DNA of 64,000 nucleotides from Paenalcaligenes niemegkensis (GTDB lineage Bacteria > Pseudomonadota > Gammaproteobacteria > Burkholderiales > Burkholderiaceae_B), in assembly GCF_022230885.1 (NCBI RefSeq), contig NZ_JAKGCT010000004.1, positions 434,001 through 498,000 of the forward strand, in the 5' to 3' direction. Numbering within the stretch: position 1 is the stretch's first letter; each line of letters begins with the position of its first letter. Below the pieces are notes generated by a model. It saw only the letters and a program-made list of their open reading frames with translations, searched no databases and was not told where the DNA came from. Position numbers and translations under genes: made by a program. Positions 30,851 to 41,520 of this stretch are shown piece after piece.

Positions 30851-31017
30851 TTGCAGGTTTAGCCAGGAAACTAAAGCCGCTGTCCAGTAGGATTTACCTT
30901 AATCTAAAGGTGGCTCGCGCGGCTTGCGGAAAATCAAGTAAGCACTTCTTTCAAGACACCGCTAAAAGCCGGCGTTCTTCAAACACGACCCGAACATTTG
31001 CCAAGCTTCTGCTTCTA

Positions 31018-31036
31018 GATGATAATCATTTTCATT
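31018..31036. promoter_or_regulatory. Fur box upstream of fbpABC
   Basis: GATGATAATCATTTTCATT closely follows the 19-bp Fur consensus (GATAAT repeats as dyad). It ends 33 bases before the fbpA ATG at 31070, placing it over the promoter; iron-loaded Fur should repress the operon. Confidence 0.8.
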
Positions 31037-31069
31037 ATAGCTATTTATATTAACATCTGGAGACTTCTG

Positions 31070-32113
31070 ATGACCGCCATGCGCAAGCACACCCTTTTAT
31101 TCGCCGCACTGGCTATGACTTCAGCGGCTTTCGTCTCCGCTTCGGCTCCGACAGCAGACGAGGTCAATCTCTACACGACCCGCGAGCCCGGCCTGATCAT
31201 TCCTTTGCTCGATGCCTTTACCGAAGACACTAAAATCAAAGTCAATACCGTCTTTGTTAAAGATGGTCTGATAGAGCGCGTAAAAGCCGAAGGCGATAAG
31301 TCTCCTGCCGATATCTTGATGACTGTGGACATCGGCAACTTGATTGACCTCGTCGAGGCCGGCATCACGCAGCCCGTGCAATCAGATATCTTAAATGCCG
31401 CTATTCCGGAAAACTTGCGGGGCAGTGATGGCCAATGGTTCACACTGTCCTTACGTGACCGGGTCGCCTATGTGGCCAACGATATTGATATCAATACCCT
31501 GACCTACGAAGACTTCGCCGACCCAAAATGGAAAGGCAAGGTCTGCATACGTTCAGGCCAGCATCCTTACAATACTGCACTGATTGCTGCAAAAATAGCG
31601 CATGACGGTGCCGAAGCCACCGAGCAGTGGCTGGAAGGCGTAAAAGCCAATCTGGGACGTAAGGCGGCTGGTGGCGATCGGGATGTGGCACGCGATATCC
31701 TGGGCGGCATTTGCGACATCGGCATTGCCAATGCTTATTATGTGGGGCGCATGAAAAACGCTGAACCCGGTAGCGATGCTTATAAATGGGGTGAAGGTAT
31801 AAAAGTTGTACGTCCCACTTTTGCCAGCGATAAAAGCCAAGGCACGCACGTTAATATCTCCGGCGCAGCCGTTGCCAAACATTCCCCGCACAAAGATAGT
31901 GCCGTGACATTGCTCGAATACCTGGTGTCCGACAAAGCCCAAAGCCTTTACGCCAAAGCCAATTACGAATATCCGGTAAAGGCTGGGGTAGAGCTTGACG
32001 AAGTGGTAGCCAGCTTCGGCGAACTCGAGGTTGACCCCCTGCCGCTAACTGAAATCGCCAAGCACCGTAAACAAGCAAGCGAGCTGGTGGACAAAGTTGG
32101 ATTCGATAACTAA
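31070..32113 (+). CDS. fbpA: Iron(III) ABC transporter substrate-binding protein
   Basis: Periplasmic ferric-ion receptor of the FbpA/FutA type, 347 residues. Signal peptide of about 25 residues, then V-N-L-Y-T-T-R-E-P, G-Q-H-P-Y-N and the D-I-G-I-A-N-A-Y-Y-V-G motif with the paired tyrosines that hold Fe3+. The ATG at 31070 has TGGAG seven bases upstream. An in-frame ATG at 31019 lies inside the Fur box and would add an unlikely isoleucine-rich stretch. First gene of fbpABC. Confidence 0.93.
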   Translation: MTAMRKHTLLFAALAMTSAAFVSASAPTADEVNLYTTREPGLIIPLLDAFTEDTKIKVNTVFVKDGLIERVKAEGDKSPADILMTVDIGNLIDLVEAGITQPVQSDILNAAIPENLRGSDGQWFTLSLRDRVAYVANDIDINTLTYEDFADPKWKGKVCIRSGQHPYNTALIAAKIAHDGAEATEQWLEGVKANLGRKAAGGDRDVARDILGGICDIGIANAYYVGRMKNAEPGSDAYKWGEGIKVVRPTFASDKSQGTHVNISGAAVAKHSPHKDSAVTLLEYLVSDKAQSLYAKANYEYPVKAGVELDEVVASFGELEVDPLPLTEIAKHRKQASELVDKVGFDN

Positions 32114-33851
32114 ATCTCGTAGCGGTCAGAATGGCTACAGCGCTGAGCGGCCTGAAAGCCCCCGGCGCCAAGCGGGTCTTAATCGGCCATCGGAAAGATC
32201 AATCATAAACCTATGGCTTAGGCTAAACGGGTGGCAGGCACTCTCGTGCCTGATTGCCATCATTGTCGCTGCTCCGGTTGGTGTACTTATATGGCATGCT
32301 TTTGGCTCAGTTGATCATTGGGCTCATTTATTCTCCTACGTACTGCCTAACGCTTTTACAAACACGCTATTGCTATTGATCGGCGTCGGAATACTTGTCA
32401 CCAGCATAGGAGTAGGCGCCGCCTGGCTAATCACGGCCTACCAGTTTCCTGGTCGCCGTATTTTATCGTGGGCCTTGCTGCTCCCGTTGGCGGTGCCCAC
32501 TTACATTGTGGCATTTGCCTACCTGGATATCTTGCATCCAATCGGACCCGTACAGGGCTTAATCCGTGACATATTGGGCTACGATAGCCCGCGCCAATTC
32601 AGGTTACCTGACTTACGCTCATTGGGTGGCGCCGTCTTCTTGCTTGGTTTCGTTCTGTATCCTTACGTTTACTTAAGCACACGGGCGATGTTTGCCACAC
32701 AAGCCACAAGCCTGCTTGAGGCCGCCCGCGTATTGGGCGAAAGCAGCCGATCCGTATTTTTCAGGGTGGCCTTACCTATGGCCAGACCCGCAATTGCGGT
32801 CGGAGTCAGTCTCGCATTACTCGAGACACTGAACGATATCGGCGCCTCCGAGTTTCTGGGCATTCAAACCTTAACCGTCTCAATCTATACCACTTGGGTA
32901 ACGCGCTCTGATCTCGCTGGCGCAGCCCAGATCTCGCTAGCCATGCTGAGCCTGGTCACCACCTTAATCCTGGTCGAACGTTTCGGTAGACGCAACCAGC
33001 GCTACAGCAGCAATCAGCGCTCTCATCCTGTGCAGCCCATTCCCCTAAAAGGATCAGCCGCTCTATTTGCAAGTGCTTTGGGCTGGACGCCAGTATTCAT
33101 TGGCTTTATTGCGCCGGCCTGTTATCTGCTCAATGAAAGCGCCAAATACCTGCACCTGACTGGCGCCATGTCTGATCAGTTGCTGAGCAGCGCCGTCAAT
33201 ACCGTTAGCCTGGCATTGGCGGCAACTATCGTGACACTGGCAGGTGGCTTAACGGTCGCTTGGTCGGCACGAGCCGTACGGTCTGACTTATCCAGAACCC
33301 TACCGCGCTTCATCGCTGGCGTCGCCTCTATAGGTTATGCCATACCGGGCACGGTTTTAGCCATTGGCTTGTTATCACCACTGGTTTTCGCAGATACAGC
33401 GTTGAATTGGATAAGCGGCTTTTGGGGCGGCCCGGACCGCTTACTGATCATGGGCTCGATGGGCGCACTGGTTATTGCCTACAGTATCCGCTTTATGGCC
33501 ATTTCGGCAGGAGGTATCCAGGCTGGGCTATCACGCATCCCTCCTTCCCTGGAGCAAGCAGCCCGGTTACTCGGAGCGGGCCCCACTGCCACCTTAGGCC
33601 AGATCCATCTGCCGCTATTGCGTCCAGCCCTCGCGGCTTCTGCCCTGCTGGTGTTTGTGGACGCCATGAAAGAGCTGCCTGCCACCTTGCTTCTACGGCC
33701 CATGAACTTTGACACACTGGCGACGTGGTTATATGCGGAAGCAGCCAGGGGGACCTACGAAGAAGGCGCGGTGGCAGCGCTCGCCATCGTAACCGCAGGC
33801 CTCTTGCCCGTTATCTTATTAGCGCGTACTCAATTTAAAACCACGTACTAA
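32097..33851 (+). CDS. fbpB: Iron(III) ABC transporter permease
   Basis: Large inner-membrane permease of 584 residues made of two fused permease halves, each with an EAA-type loop: E-A-A-R-V-L-G-E-S near 205 and E-Q-A-A-R-L-L-G-A-G near 485, as in FbpB/AfuB/SfuB. The start is uncertain. I use the TTG at 32097, which overlaps the fbpA end and follows a weak GGTGG. No ATG lies in this frame before the first helix. Works with FbpA and FbpC. Confidence 0.9.
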   Translation: MDSITKSRSGQNGYSAERPESPRRQAGLNRPSERSIINLWLRLNGWQALSCLIAIIVAAPVGVLIWHAFGSVDHWAHLFSYVLPNAFTNTLLLLIGVGILVTSIGVGAAWLITAYQFPGRRILSWALLLPLAVPTYIVAFAYLDILHPIGPVQGLIRDILGYDSPRQFRLPDLRSLGGAVFLLGFVLYPYVYLSTRAMFATQATSLLEAARVLGESSRSVFFRVALPMARPAIAVGVSLALLETLNDIGASEFLGIQTLTVSIYTTWVTRSDLAGAAQISLAMLSLVTTLILVERFGRRNQRYSSNQRSHPVQPIPLKGSAALFASALGWTPVFIGFIAPACYLLNESAKYLHLTGAMSDQLLSSAVNTVSLALAATIVTLAGGLTVAWSARAVRSDLSRTLPRFIAGVASIGYAIPGTVLAIGLLSPLVFADTALNWISGFWGGPDRLLIMGSMGALVIAYSIRFMAISAGGIQAGLSRIPPSLEQAARLLGAGPTATLGQIHLPLLRPALAASALLVFVDAMKELPATLLLRPMNFDTLATWLYAEAARGTYEEGAVAALAIVTAGLLPVILLARTQFKTTY

Positions 33852-33857
33852 ATACTT

Positions 33858-34646
33858 ATGTCTGCTTACCTGAACTTAGAGAACATCACCCTTGCCTACC
33901 GAACTTCCAGCGGATCTAAAACAGTAGTGCACGACTTGAGCCTGGAACTCGACCAAGGCAGCATCGGCTGTTTACTAGGCGCGTCCGGGTGCGGAAAAAC
34001 TACTATACTGCGCGCTATTGCCGGCTTTGAGCCCTTACAGTCTGGGCAGATAGTCTTAGGAGGGCAGAGTCTGTCTACCCGCTCGGACAGTGTGCGGCCA
34101 GAGAATCGGAATGTCGGCATGATGTTTCAGGATTACGCCCTGTTCCCCCATCTGACGGCGTCCAGAAACATAGGTTTCGGGCTACGCAAGCTCAGCAAGG
34201 CAGCCCGTCAGGAGCGTATCGCAGAAATGCTCGAGCTGGTCGGGCTGCAGGACTTCAGTCACCGATATCCGCACGAGATGTCCGGAGGCCAGCAACAACG
34301 GGTGGCCCTGGCTCGAGCCTTGGCCCCCAAGCCTGACTTACTGCTGCTCGATGAGCCCTTTTCCAATCTGGACGTGGATACCCGTGAGCGGCTTGCCTTT
34401 GAGGTACGGGACATACTGCAAAAAACGGGTTTGACCGCGATTCTGGTCACGCATAATCAAGCCGAGGCCTTTGCCATTGCTGATCGTATCGGCGTCATGA
34501 AAGACGGACACATCATACAGTGGGATACTGCCTACGGCCTGCATCACTCGCCTGTCAACGACTTCGTCGCCAATTTCATCAGGCGCGAAGCCCTGCTTAA
34601 TCAACGTGCACAAGCATTTCTGCGCGGCGAACCCGTAGCGTCGTAA
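33858..34646 (+). CDS. fbpC: Iron(III) ABC transporter ATP-binding protein
   Basis: ATPase of the ferric-ion importer, 262 residues, a short version lacking most of the C-terminal regulatory domain found in longer FbpC proteins. Walker A G-A-S-G-C-G-K-T-T, signature M-S-G-G-Q-Q-Q-R-V-A-L, Walker B L-L-L-L-D-E-P-F-S-N-L-D. Six bases after fbpB. It is convergent with glnA, 24 bases apart. Confidence 0.93.
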   Translation: MSAYLNLENITLAYRTSSGSKTVVHDLSLELDQGSIGCLLGASGCGKTTILRAIAGFEPLQSGQIVLGGQSLSTRSDSVRPENRNVGMMFQDYALFPHLTASRNIGFGLRKLSKAARQERIAEMLELVGLQDFSHRYPHEMSGGQQQRVALARALAPKPDLLLLDEPFSNLDVDTRERLAFEVRDILQKTGLTAILVTHNQAEAFAIADRIGVMKDGHIIQWDTAYGLHHSPVNDFVANFIRREALLNQRAQAFLRGEPVAS

Positions 34647-34670
34647 CCCTACAGGTCCGCATACATCCAA

Positions 34671-36085
34671 TCAAAGGCTGTAGTACATATCGAATTCGAC
34701 GGGATGCGGTGTCATTCTCAGGCGAGTCACCTCGTTTTGCTTGAGATCCAGATAAGCATCCAGCATCTCGTTGCTAAACACACCACCGCGTGTAAGAAAC
34801 TCGCGATCATTGTTGAGCGCTTCGATGGCTTGCTCAAGTGATGAACAAACCGTAGGGATTTTTGCATCTTCCTCTGGCGGCAGATCGTACAGATTCTTGT
34901 CGGCCGCATCGCCAGGATGAATCCGGTTTTGCACACCATCCAGACCCGCCATCATCAAGGCTGAGAATGCCAGGTATGGATTAGCCATCGGATCTGGAAA
35001 GCGAGCTTCTACGCGACGAGCCTTAGGGTTGCTGACGTAGGGAATACGGATAGAGGCTGAGCGGTTTCGGGCTGAATAGGCCAGTTTCACAGGGGCTTCG
35101 TAATGCGGGACTAAACGCTTATACGAGTTTGTGGTGGGATTGGTAATGGCATTTAGCGCGCGCGCATGCTTGATTATGCCGCCAATATAAAATAGGGCAA
35201 ATTCTGAAAGACCGCCATAGCCATTGCCGGCAAACAGATTTTTCCCGTCTTTCCAGATCGACTGGTGAACGTGCATACCCGAGCCATTGTCGCCCATAAT
35301 AGGTTTAGGCATGAAGGTCGCTGTTTTGCCGTACACATGAGCCACGTTGATAATCGTGTATTTCATGATCTGGTTCCAGTCTGCCCGCTGGACCAAGGTC
35401 GAGAAACGTGTACCGATTTCAAGCTGGCCAGCGCCGCCGACCTCGTGGTGATGAACTTCCACTGGCACACCCTGCTGCTCAAGCAACAAGCACATCTCGG
35501 AACGCATGTCGTGAAAGGCGTCGACGGGAGGAACCGGCACATAACCGCCCTTGACGCCGGGCCGATGCCCCAGATTATTGCCCGTCAGTTTGGCGCCTCG
35601 GGACCATGGTGCGTGATCGGCACCGATTTCAACAAAGCTGCCGGACATATCATCGTTCCAGCGGATGCTGTCAAAGATAAAGAACTCTGGCTCCGGGCCA
35701 AAATAAGCGGTGTCGCCAAGACCGCTGGCTTTTAAATAAGCCTCAGCCCGTTTTGCCAATGAGCGCGGATCCCGGTCGTAACCGTTCAGGTCAGTGGGCT
35801 CAGCCACGTCACACGTGACGATCAGTGTAGATTCTTCGCGAAACGGATCCATGCGAGCAGTTGCTGCGTCAGGTAATAGCAACATGTCTGACGCTTCCAC
35901 CCCTTCCACCCTGGCAGCGATGAGCCATCGAAAGCAATACCCGCTTCGATGCGCTCTTCGTCAAAACTGTGGGCTGGTACCGTTAAATGATGCTCGCGGC
36001 CCAAGGTATCGGTGAAACGACAATCGACAAATGCCACGTCATGTTGGGAAAGTAATTTGACGAGCTCTTCGGGGGTAGACATCAT
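34671..36085 (-). CDS. glnA: Glutamine synthetase type I, frameshifted
   Basis: Assimilates ammonia into glutamine; cytoplasmic dodecamer. The N-terminal part runs to [11 protein letters not shown] and the rest resumes with V-E-A-S-D-M-L-L-L in another frame. Adding one base to the C4 run at 35900-35903 joins them to 471 residues, the usual GlnA length. The adenylylation site tyrosine is present in N-L-Y-D-L-P-P-E-E, and the metal-site motif N-G-S-G-M-H-V-H-Q is intact. Start at the double ATG 36085/36082 after GGAG. A real break would make the cell a glutamine auxotroph, so an error is likely. No ntrBC nearby. Confidence 0.93.
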
Positions 36086-36237
36086 GACTCCAGCAGGAAT
36101 AAATTGCGACAATAAAAATGCATAAAACGGCGAAAACACAAAGTGACTATCCACATACTATGCAGTCTAAGGATGAATTGTAATTCATGGGAACCAGCCC
36201 ACCCATAAAAATTGCAATTATTAGCACCTTATCGCGA

Positions 36238-37452
36238 CTATTTGAGTTTAAGAAACTCAGCCTGCAAATCGTTCAGGAAACGCCATCCCAGATCGCTGGC
36301 TTTAATACGCACAGGATCATCGGCAAGCAGGCCTTTTTCCAGGCAACGCTTAATAGTGGGCAATACGTGACGTAGGCTCTGGCCTGTACGTTCCTCATAG
36401 TAAGAGGCGGGGACGCCTTGCTTTAGTCGCAGCGCATTCAGCATGAACTCGAATGGAAAGTCAGCAAAGGCAATAGCGTACTCTTCAGCCAAATGCGAAC
36501 CATCTCGCTTGAGAGCAGCCTGCATCCATGATTCAGGACTGCGCAAGGCAGACTGCCTAATGACGCGATCAGGAAAGGAAAGTTTGCCGTGCGCCCCAGG
36601 CCCTATACCCAGGTAGTCGCCGAACTCCCAATAATTCATGTTGTGCCGACTGTGTTTACCCGCTTTTGCATAGGCGGAAATTTCGTACTGCATAATGCCA
36701 TGCTCTTGGGCAGTGGCGATCAAGTGATCCTGAATCAGTGCACTGGTGTCTTCGTCCGGAAGATGCTCAGGCGGATACTTAGCAAATACCGTGTTGGGCT
36801 CAAGGCTCAAGTGGTACAAAGACAAATGCTCCGGGTCAAAGCTTAGGGCCTGCTGCAGATCATAAGCGGCCAGCGCCAGGGTCTGTTCAGGCAAGGCGTA
36901 CATCAGGTCAATGTTAATCCGGGGCACCGAGCGCTGAGCGATTTCGATGGCTCGTCGAGCCTGATCTGCAGAATGCACACGCCCCAATGCCTTTAAAGCA
37001 GAATCATCAAAACTTTGCACACCCAGGGAGATCCGGTTGACGCCGCTGCGGCCAAACTCTGCAAATCGCTCAGCCTCAACTGTTCCAGGGTTGGCCTCCA
37101 GAGTGATCTCGGCGTCAGGCAGCAAACGCAGATAGGCCCGTATCATGGCGAGCATGTCATCGATGGTTTTCGCCGACAGCAGACTGGGTGTGCCGCCCCC
37201 AATAAATACGGAGACCACCTGACGCCCCCAGATAAGAGGGAGCGCCTGTTCAAGATCGGCACGCAGCGCCTCAAGATAAAGCTGCTCTGGCAGTTCGTCT
37301 GGAGCCTTATGCGAATTGAAGTCACAGTATAGGCACTTACGTACGCACCAGGGAACGTGCACATACAGTGACAAGGGCGGAAGCGTATCGAACTTAAGCG
37401 CCGTTTCAGAGCTTGGCCTTATGCGCACTGCAGGAGTGGATGTCATGCTCAT
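36238..37452 (-). CDS. hemW: Radical SAM protein HemW (haem chaperone, formerly HemN-like)
   Basis: 404 residues. Radical-SAM cluster motif C-V-R-K-C-L-Y-C-D-F (C-x3-C-x2-C) in the N-terminal third, G-G-G-T-P-S, and G-I-G-P-G-A-H-G in the middle, all typical of HemW. It lacks the extra cysteine before the cluster motif that marks true oxygen-independent coproporphyrinogen oxidase. HemW delivers haem to respiratory proteins. It directly follows rdgB (one-base gap) in the rph-rdgB-hemW operon. Confidence 0.92.
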   Translation of the reverse strand: MSMTSTPAVRIRPSSETALKFDTLPPLSLYVHVPWCVRKCLYCDFNSHKAPDELPEQLYLEALRADLEQALPLIWGRQVVSVFIGGGTPSLLSAKTIDDMLAMIRAYLRLLPDAEITLEANPGTVEAERFAEFGRSGVNRISLGVQSFDDSALKALGRVHSADQARRAIEIAQRSVPRINIDLMYALPEQTLALAAYDLQQALSFDPEHLSLYHLSLEPNTVFAKYPPEHLPDEDTSALIQDHLIATAQEHGIMQYEISAYAKAGKHSRHNMNYWEFGDYLGIGPGAHGKLSFPDRVIRQSALRSPESWMQAALKRDGSHLAEEYAIAFADFPFEFMLNALRLKQGVPASYYEERTGQSLRHVLPTIKRCLEKGLLADDPVRIKASDLGWRFLNDLQAEFLKLK

Positions 37453-37453
37453 A

Positions 37454-38062
37454 TTAGCTCTGGGCCACCGTTTCCTGCTGTAAGCGCTCTAGCAACTGCT
37501 TCAATGCCTGAGCCCGATGACTACGCTTGTTTTTTTCTTCTTCAGATAATTCGGCAGCTGTTTTCTGCAAATCACGCACATAGAAATGGGGGTCATAACC
37601 AAAGCCATTATGCCCTGCCGGTTCGGCTACGATAGAGCCATCCCAACAGCCCTCGGTAATGATGGGACAGGGATCATTGGCAGACCTGACATACACCAGT
37701 ACCGCAACGTACCTGGCCCGACGATCAGACACACCTTGCAGTTTCTGCACCAGGTACTGATTATTGGCAGCATCGGACTTCTCGCCGCCATTCATGAGGG
37801 CAAATCGTGCCGAGTACACCCCAGGACCACCGTTCAGGGCATGGACTGACAGGCCGGAGTCGTCCGCCAGCGCAGGCAGTCCCGTCTGCTCGCTGGCGTG
37901 ACGCGCCTTAGCGAGTGCGTTTTCCACGAAGGTCTGAAAAGGTTCGTCTGCTTCACTAACACCCAGTTCGCCCTGAGGCACCATATCAATGCCCACGGTA
38001 GACAGAATGGCAGAAAACTCACGCAACTTACCCGGATTATTAGACGCTAGCACTACTTTCAT
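37454..38062 (-). CDS. rdgB: XTP/dITP pyrophosphatase RdgB (HAM1 family)
   Basis: Removes non-canonical purine nucleotides (XTP, dITP) from the pool. 202 residues from the ATG at 38062, which matches the family start M-K-V-V-L-A-S-N-N-P-G-K; a TTG four codons earlier is possible. Further motifs: A-D-D-S-G-L-S-V, G-G-P-G-V-Y-S-A-R, G-F-G-Y-D-P. Member of the rph-rdgB-hemW operon. Confidence 0.95.
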   Translation of the reverse strand: MKVVLASNNPGKLREFSAILSTVGIDMVPQGELGVSEADEPFQTFVENALAKARHASEQTGLPALADDSGLSVHALNGGPGVYSARFALMNGGEKSDAANNQYLVQKLQGVSDRRARYVAVLVYVRSANDPCPIITEGCWDGSIVAEPAGHNGFGYDPHFYVRDLQKTAAELSEEEKNKRSHRAQALKQLLERLQQETVAQS

Positions 38063-38092
38063 ATTCGACACCAAATATCTATTTACAGTGAA

Positions 38093-38842
38093 TTATTTGC
38101 CCTGCCTTACAGCCTCAAGCTGTAAGGCCTGCAGTTCGCTTATGCCTGACTGTGCAAGATCGAGCAAACCATTTAGCTCTTCGCGACTGTAACTATGCCC
38201 CTCGGCCGTACCCTGGATCTCGACAAACGCATTGGCGTCGGTCATCACCACATTGACATCGGCATCGCAGCTGGAGTCTTCCAGATAATCCAGATCAAGC
38301 AAAAGCTCGCTCCCCCTTTTGCCTACAGAGACAGCCGCTACTTGCCCCAGGAGAGGACTCGTCGTCAGAACCCCCTGATCAAGAAGCTTTTGCACCGCGA
38401 GCGCAGCCGCTACCCACGCCCCGGTGATGCTCGCGCACCGAGTGCCTCCATCAGCCTGCAACACATCGCAATCAATCTGCAAGCTACGTTCGCCCAGTAA
38501 CTTCAAATCGAAGACAGCCCTTAAGCTACGGCCGATAAGACGCTGAATTTCCTGAGTTCGCCCGCTTTGCTTGCCCCTTGCCGCCTCACGATCACTACGT
38601 GTATGGGTAGAGCGTGGCAGCATGCCGTATTCAGCAGTAACCCAGCCCTGCCCTTTGCCTTTTAAAAAGGGTGGAACCCTGTCAATGACACTGACGTTGC
38701 AAAGGACATGCGTGTCACCCGCCTTCACCAGTACAGAGCCTTCAGCGTGCTTGCTGAAACCCGTCTCGAAAGCCATGTTACGAAGCTGGTTATTAAGACG
38801 GTCTTCATGCCGTGATTTTACTGCCTGATCGCGAGTTAACAA
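38093..38842 (-). CDS. rph: Ribonuclease PH
   Basis: Phosphorolytic 3'-5' exoribonuclease that trims tRNA precursors; hexamer. 249 residues. Motifs [30 protein letters not shown] and V-Q-G-T-A-E-G-like segment are clear. Start is the TTG at 38842, supported by GGAGAG four bases upstream; there is no better in-frame ATG. The N-terminal arginine-rich region [10 protein letters not shown] corresponds to the usual R-x-D-G-R. First gene of the operon. Confidence 0.95.
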   Translation of the reverse strand: MLTRDQAVKSRHEDRLNNQLRNMAFETGFSKHAEGSVLVKAGDTHVLCNVSVIDRVPPFLKGKGQGWVTAEYGMLPRSTHTRSDREAARGKQSGRTQEIQRLIGRSLRAVFDLKLLGERSLQIDCDVLQADGGTRCASITGAWVAAALAVQKLLDQGVLTTSPLLGQVAAVSVGKRGSELLLDLDYLEDSSCDADVNVVMTDANAFVEIQGTAEGHSYSREELNGLLDLAQSGISELQALQLEAVRQGK

Positions 38843-38876
38843 CGAACTCTCCAGAAAACCGAACAGTCGCGCACCC

Positions 38877-41512
38877 TCAGATCGAGGTGCGTAATTTAAG
38901 CTGTTCTATATTGATGACTTGTCCACCCGCATCATTCCACATGTGGGGATTGCAGGTGAATAATAATATCTGATGGCGTTTAGACGCATCATAAATAGCC
39001 GCTTTCATGCGAGCCAAACGGTACTCGTCAGAATAGCTAAGCACATCGTCCAGCACAATAAGCGTAGGCTTGCCCGCTTCTTTCAATAAATCTGCATAAG
39101 CAAGGCGGGAAATAACCGCAATCTGCTCAAGAGCACCGAAGCTTAGTTCCAGCAACTCGGCCGAATTACTGTTTTCACGGTGTAATACTTTAGGTACGAA
39201 GTTGTCGTTAAGTTCAATACTGGAGCCGGGGAAAAGGAATTCAAGATAATAATTGATACGCTTTAGCAACGGTGCCTGCAAGCGCTCCCGCAAGCTGGAG
39301 CGGGCGGCCATCAAATACTGCTTAAGATGCTCCAGCGTCTCGGCTCGTTGCCTGAACTGATCGCAACGCTGAAGTGCCTGACTCAAAGCGGCCTGTGTAC
39401 TCGCTAACTGTTCGTCTAAGCCTTGAGCCCCAACAATTTGCAGCTCAGTCTCGACCTTGCTCAGTTCAATCTGCAAATCGTAGAAGGCCCGTTCAGCCTG
39501 TACCGCACGACCTTCGAGGCCAGCAATTACCGCCCGCACATCGGCGGCACTGCGGCCATGCTGACGAGTGCTTTCAAGCTCGGCCCTGCGTTCTTCAGCT
39601 TGCTGAATTTCTGTATTGATCAGTGTCAGGCGAGCCAAGTGCTGCTGCGACTGAGTGGACTGCGCCTCGCTGTTGATATGGGTTTGCAGGCGGTTGATCT
39701 CATCCTTCGCCGCCGCCAGTTTAACCCTGTTTTCTATACCTGACTGATTGAGCCCCTGCAATACTCGCTCATCGCGCTCCAGAGCGTTTTGCGCGGCTTG
39801 CTCAATCGCCTGTGCCTCGTCGACCGATAAGGTTTCCCTAAGATCAGCAGGTGGCCGCGCCGGCATATATTGAATGCGTTCAGTGACCTCGACAATCTCT
39901 TTTTCTAAAGCGCTCAATCCTGCGGGAGCATGAATCGATATTTGACTCTCAATGCGTCTTAATTCAATCAGCCTTTTTTCCTGTTCACGGAAACAGTGCT
40001 CTGCCTGCGCTAAATCAGTAACAGACAGTTGCTTCAGGAGTCTGGCGTGATTCAATTGAGCCTGATGCAACTGATCACGTAGCTTCGCAAGATCCTGCCC
40101 ACCAGGAGAAATATGAATCAAGCCCACGTCTGCGATTGCTATCGTGGTTTGCTCAGTGATCTGAAGCGGCTGGCTGCTATCGGTCAGAGGGGATCCCGCT
40201 ACCGTAACGGCTTCGCTGTTGAGAAGCTGGAAATCCAATCGGGTAGAGACCATTTCTAGCTGGGCCAGCAATACCGCCATAGCGTGTTCAGCCTTGCGCA
40301 AGGCGTTAATATCCTCAGCCCTGAGCACGATGGCAGGGCCATCGCCTTTTACTTGCTGTTGCTGCTCCAGCAAGGTATCGACTGACTGCTTCGCATGACG
40401 AAGCTGAGCGAGGCGATGCTCAAGCTGCTCATGTTCTCGTCGCTGCATTCTCCATTGTGCAGATGCCGTTGCTGCCTGACGCTGCGCTTGCGCCTTTTGC
40501 ATCCTGCTCACAGCCATATCTCTGGTGGCCTCAGCCTGCTGCAGCTGCTCTTGCCCCTGAGCCATTGATATTTCCAGCTGCCTGACCACGGTCAGGAGCT
40601 GCGTATAGCGTGCCTGGTCGGCATCATGGTTTTGCAAAGCCTGAGAGATATATTGCTTTTCTTGCTCAAGCGTTTTGAGCTCGGTCGTTAACTGAAGCAA
40701 CCGGGCTTCACGCTGCTCAGCTTGAGTTGCCTCATGGTGCAACGCTGGTATCTGGCCGCGTAGCGTGCTCCATACCTGCACATCCTGTTCACGCCTGAAA
40801 CGCTCGCCTAAACTCTCTAAATGATCCACCAGCTTTCGGTAAGTAGCTGATTCTTTAGTAAGCCGCTCTACCTGGGCGGTCAGCTCTGCCTGTTCTTTAA
40901 GAGCTTTATCGTATTCTGCCCTGGGCTTTCCGGTACCGGTTAGCAGTTCCGCCAGGCGCCGCTCGACTTCGGCCAGAACACCATCGCTATCACTGCTGGC
41001 CAATGCCCCCACACTCGCGCCCAGGGCGTCGCCCAGGTGAGACGTCGCGGGGGTAACAGCCTGGGCCAGTTTATGCAGTTCGCCTTGCAGCACCCACAGC
41101 AATCCCGGTACGCCCCAGTCGTCCGGACCACTTCCTCCGCGCCTGCGTAAACTGAAACCAAGCACGTCGGCCAAATGCTCTTCAGCAGCCGACCCATCGA
41201 AGTGCTCAGAGCCAATACGCAAGTCGCAGCCCGCCTGACGCAAGAACCGCTTATGAAGCAAGGCGGACTGATCCTTAACTTCGAACTCAACATGAACTTC
41301 AGGCCTCGCGGAACTATCACCGTAAGGTCTGAAGGATTCGACGGTAGAAGTGTTATGCCGCTCAAAAAAGCAGATCGCAACGCAAGGGACAAGGTGCTTT
41401 TTCCCGCCTCGTTAGGCCCGGTAATGACAACCAGACCATCGTCCAGCTCTTTGAGCTCGAAGGGATCCACAAACTGCTTAAATTGTGAAAGATATAATCG
41501 GCGCAGCTTCAT
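38877..41512 (-). CDS. SbcC/YhaN-like ATPase of a Rad50-type nuclease complex, frameshifted
   Basis: Rad50-like SMC-family ATPase, 878 residues after repair. N-terminal F-K-Q-F, Walker [10 protein letters not shown], a long glutamine/alanine-rich coiled coil (about 210-720) and C-terminal [10 protein letters not shown] signature plus Walker B L-I-V-L-D-D-V. The G-P-N-E-A-G-K start and the size match YhaN-type proteins rather than the ~1,050-residue classic SbcC. The frame breaks at the A6 run 41364-41369; one more base joins R-S-A-F to F-E-R-H-N. Eight bases after the sbcD-like gene. The pair probably processes DNA ends or hairpins. Confidence 0.83.
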
Positions 41513-41520
41513 GGTGACTC

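Noticed and set aside
31019-31069. Upstream ATG start of fbpA
   Set aside because: The bases form the Fur box and the encoded isoleucine-rich stretch is not a sensible signal peptide start.
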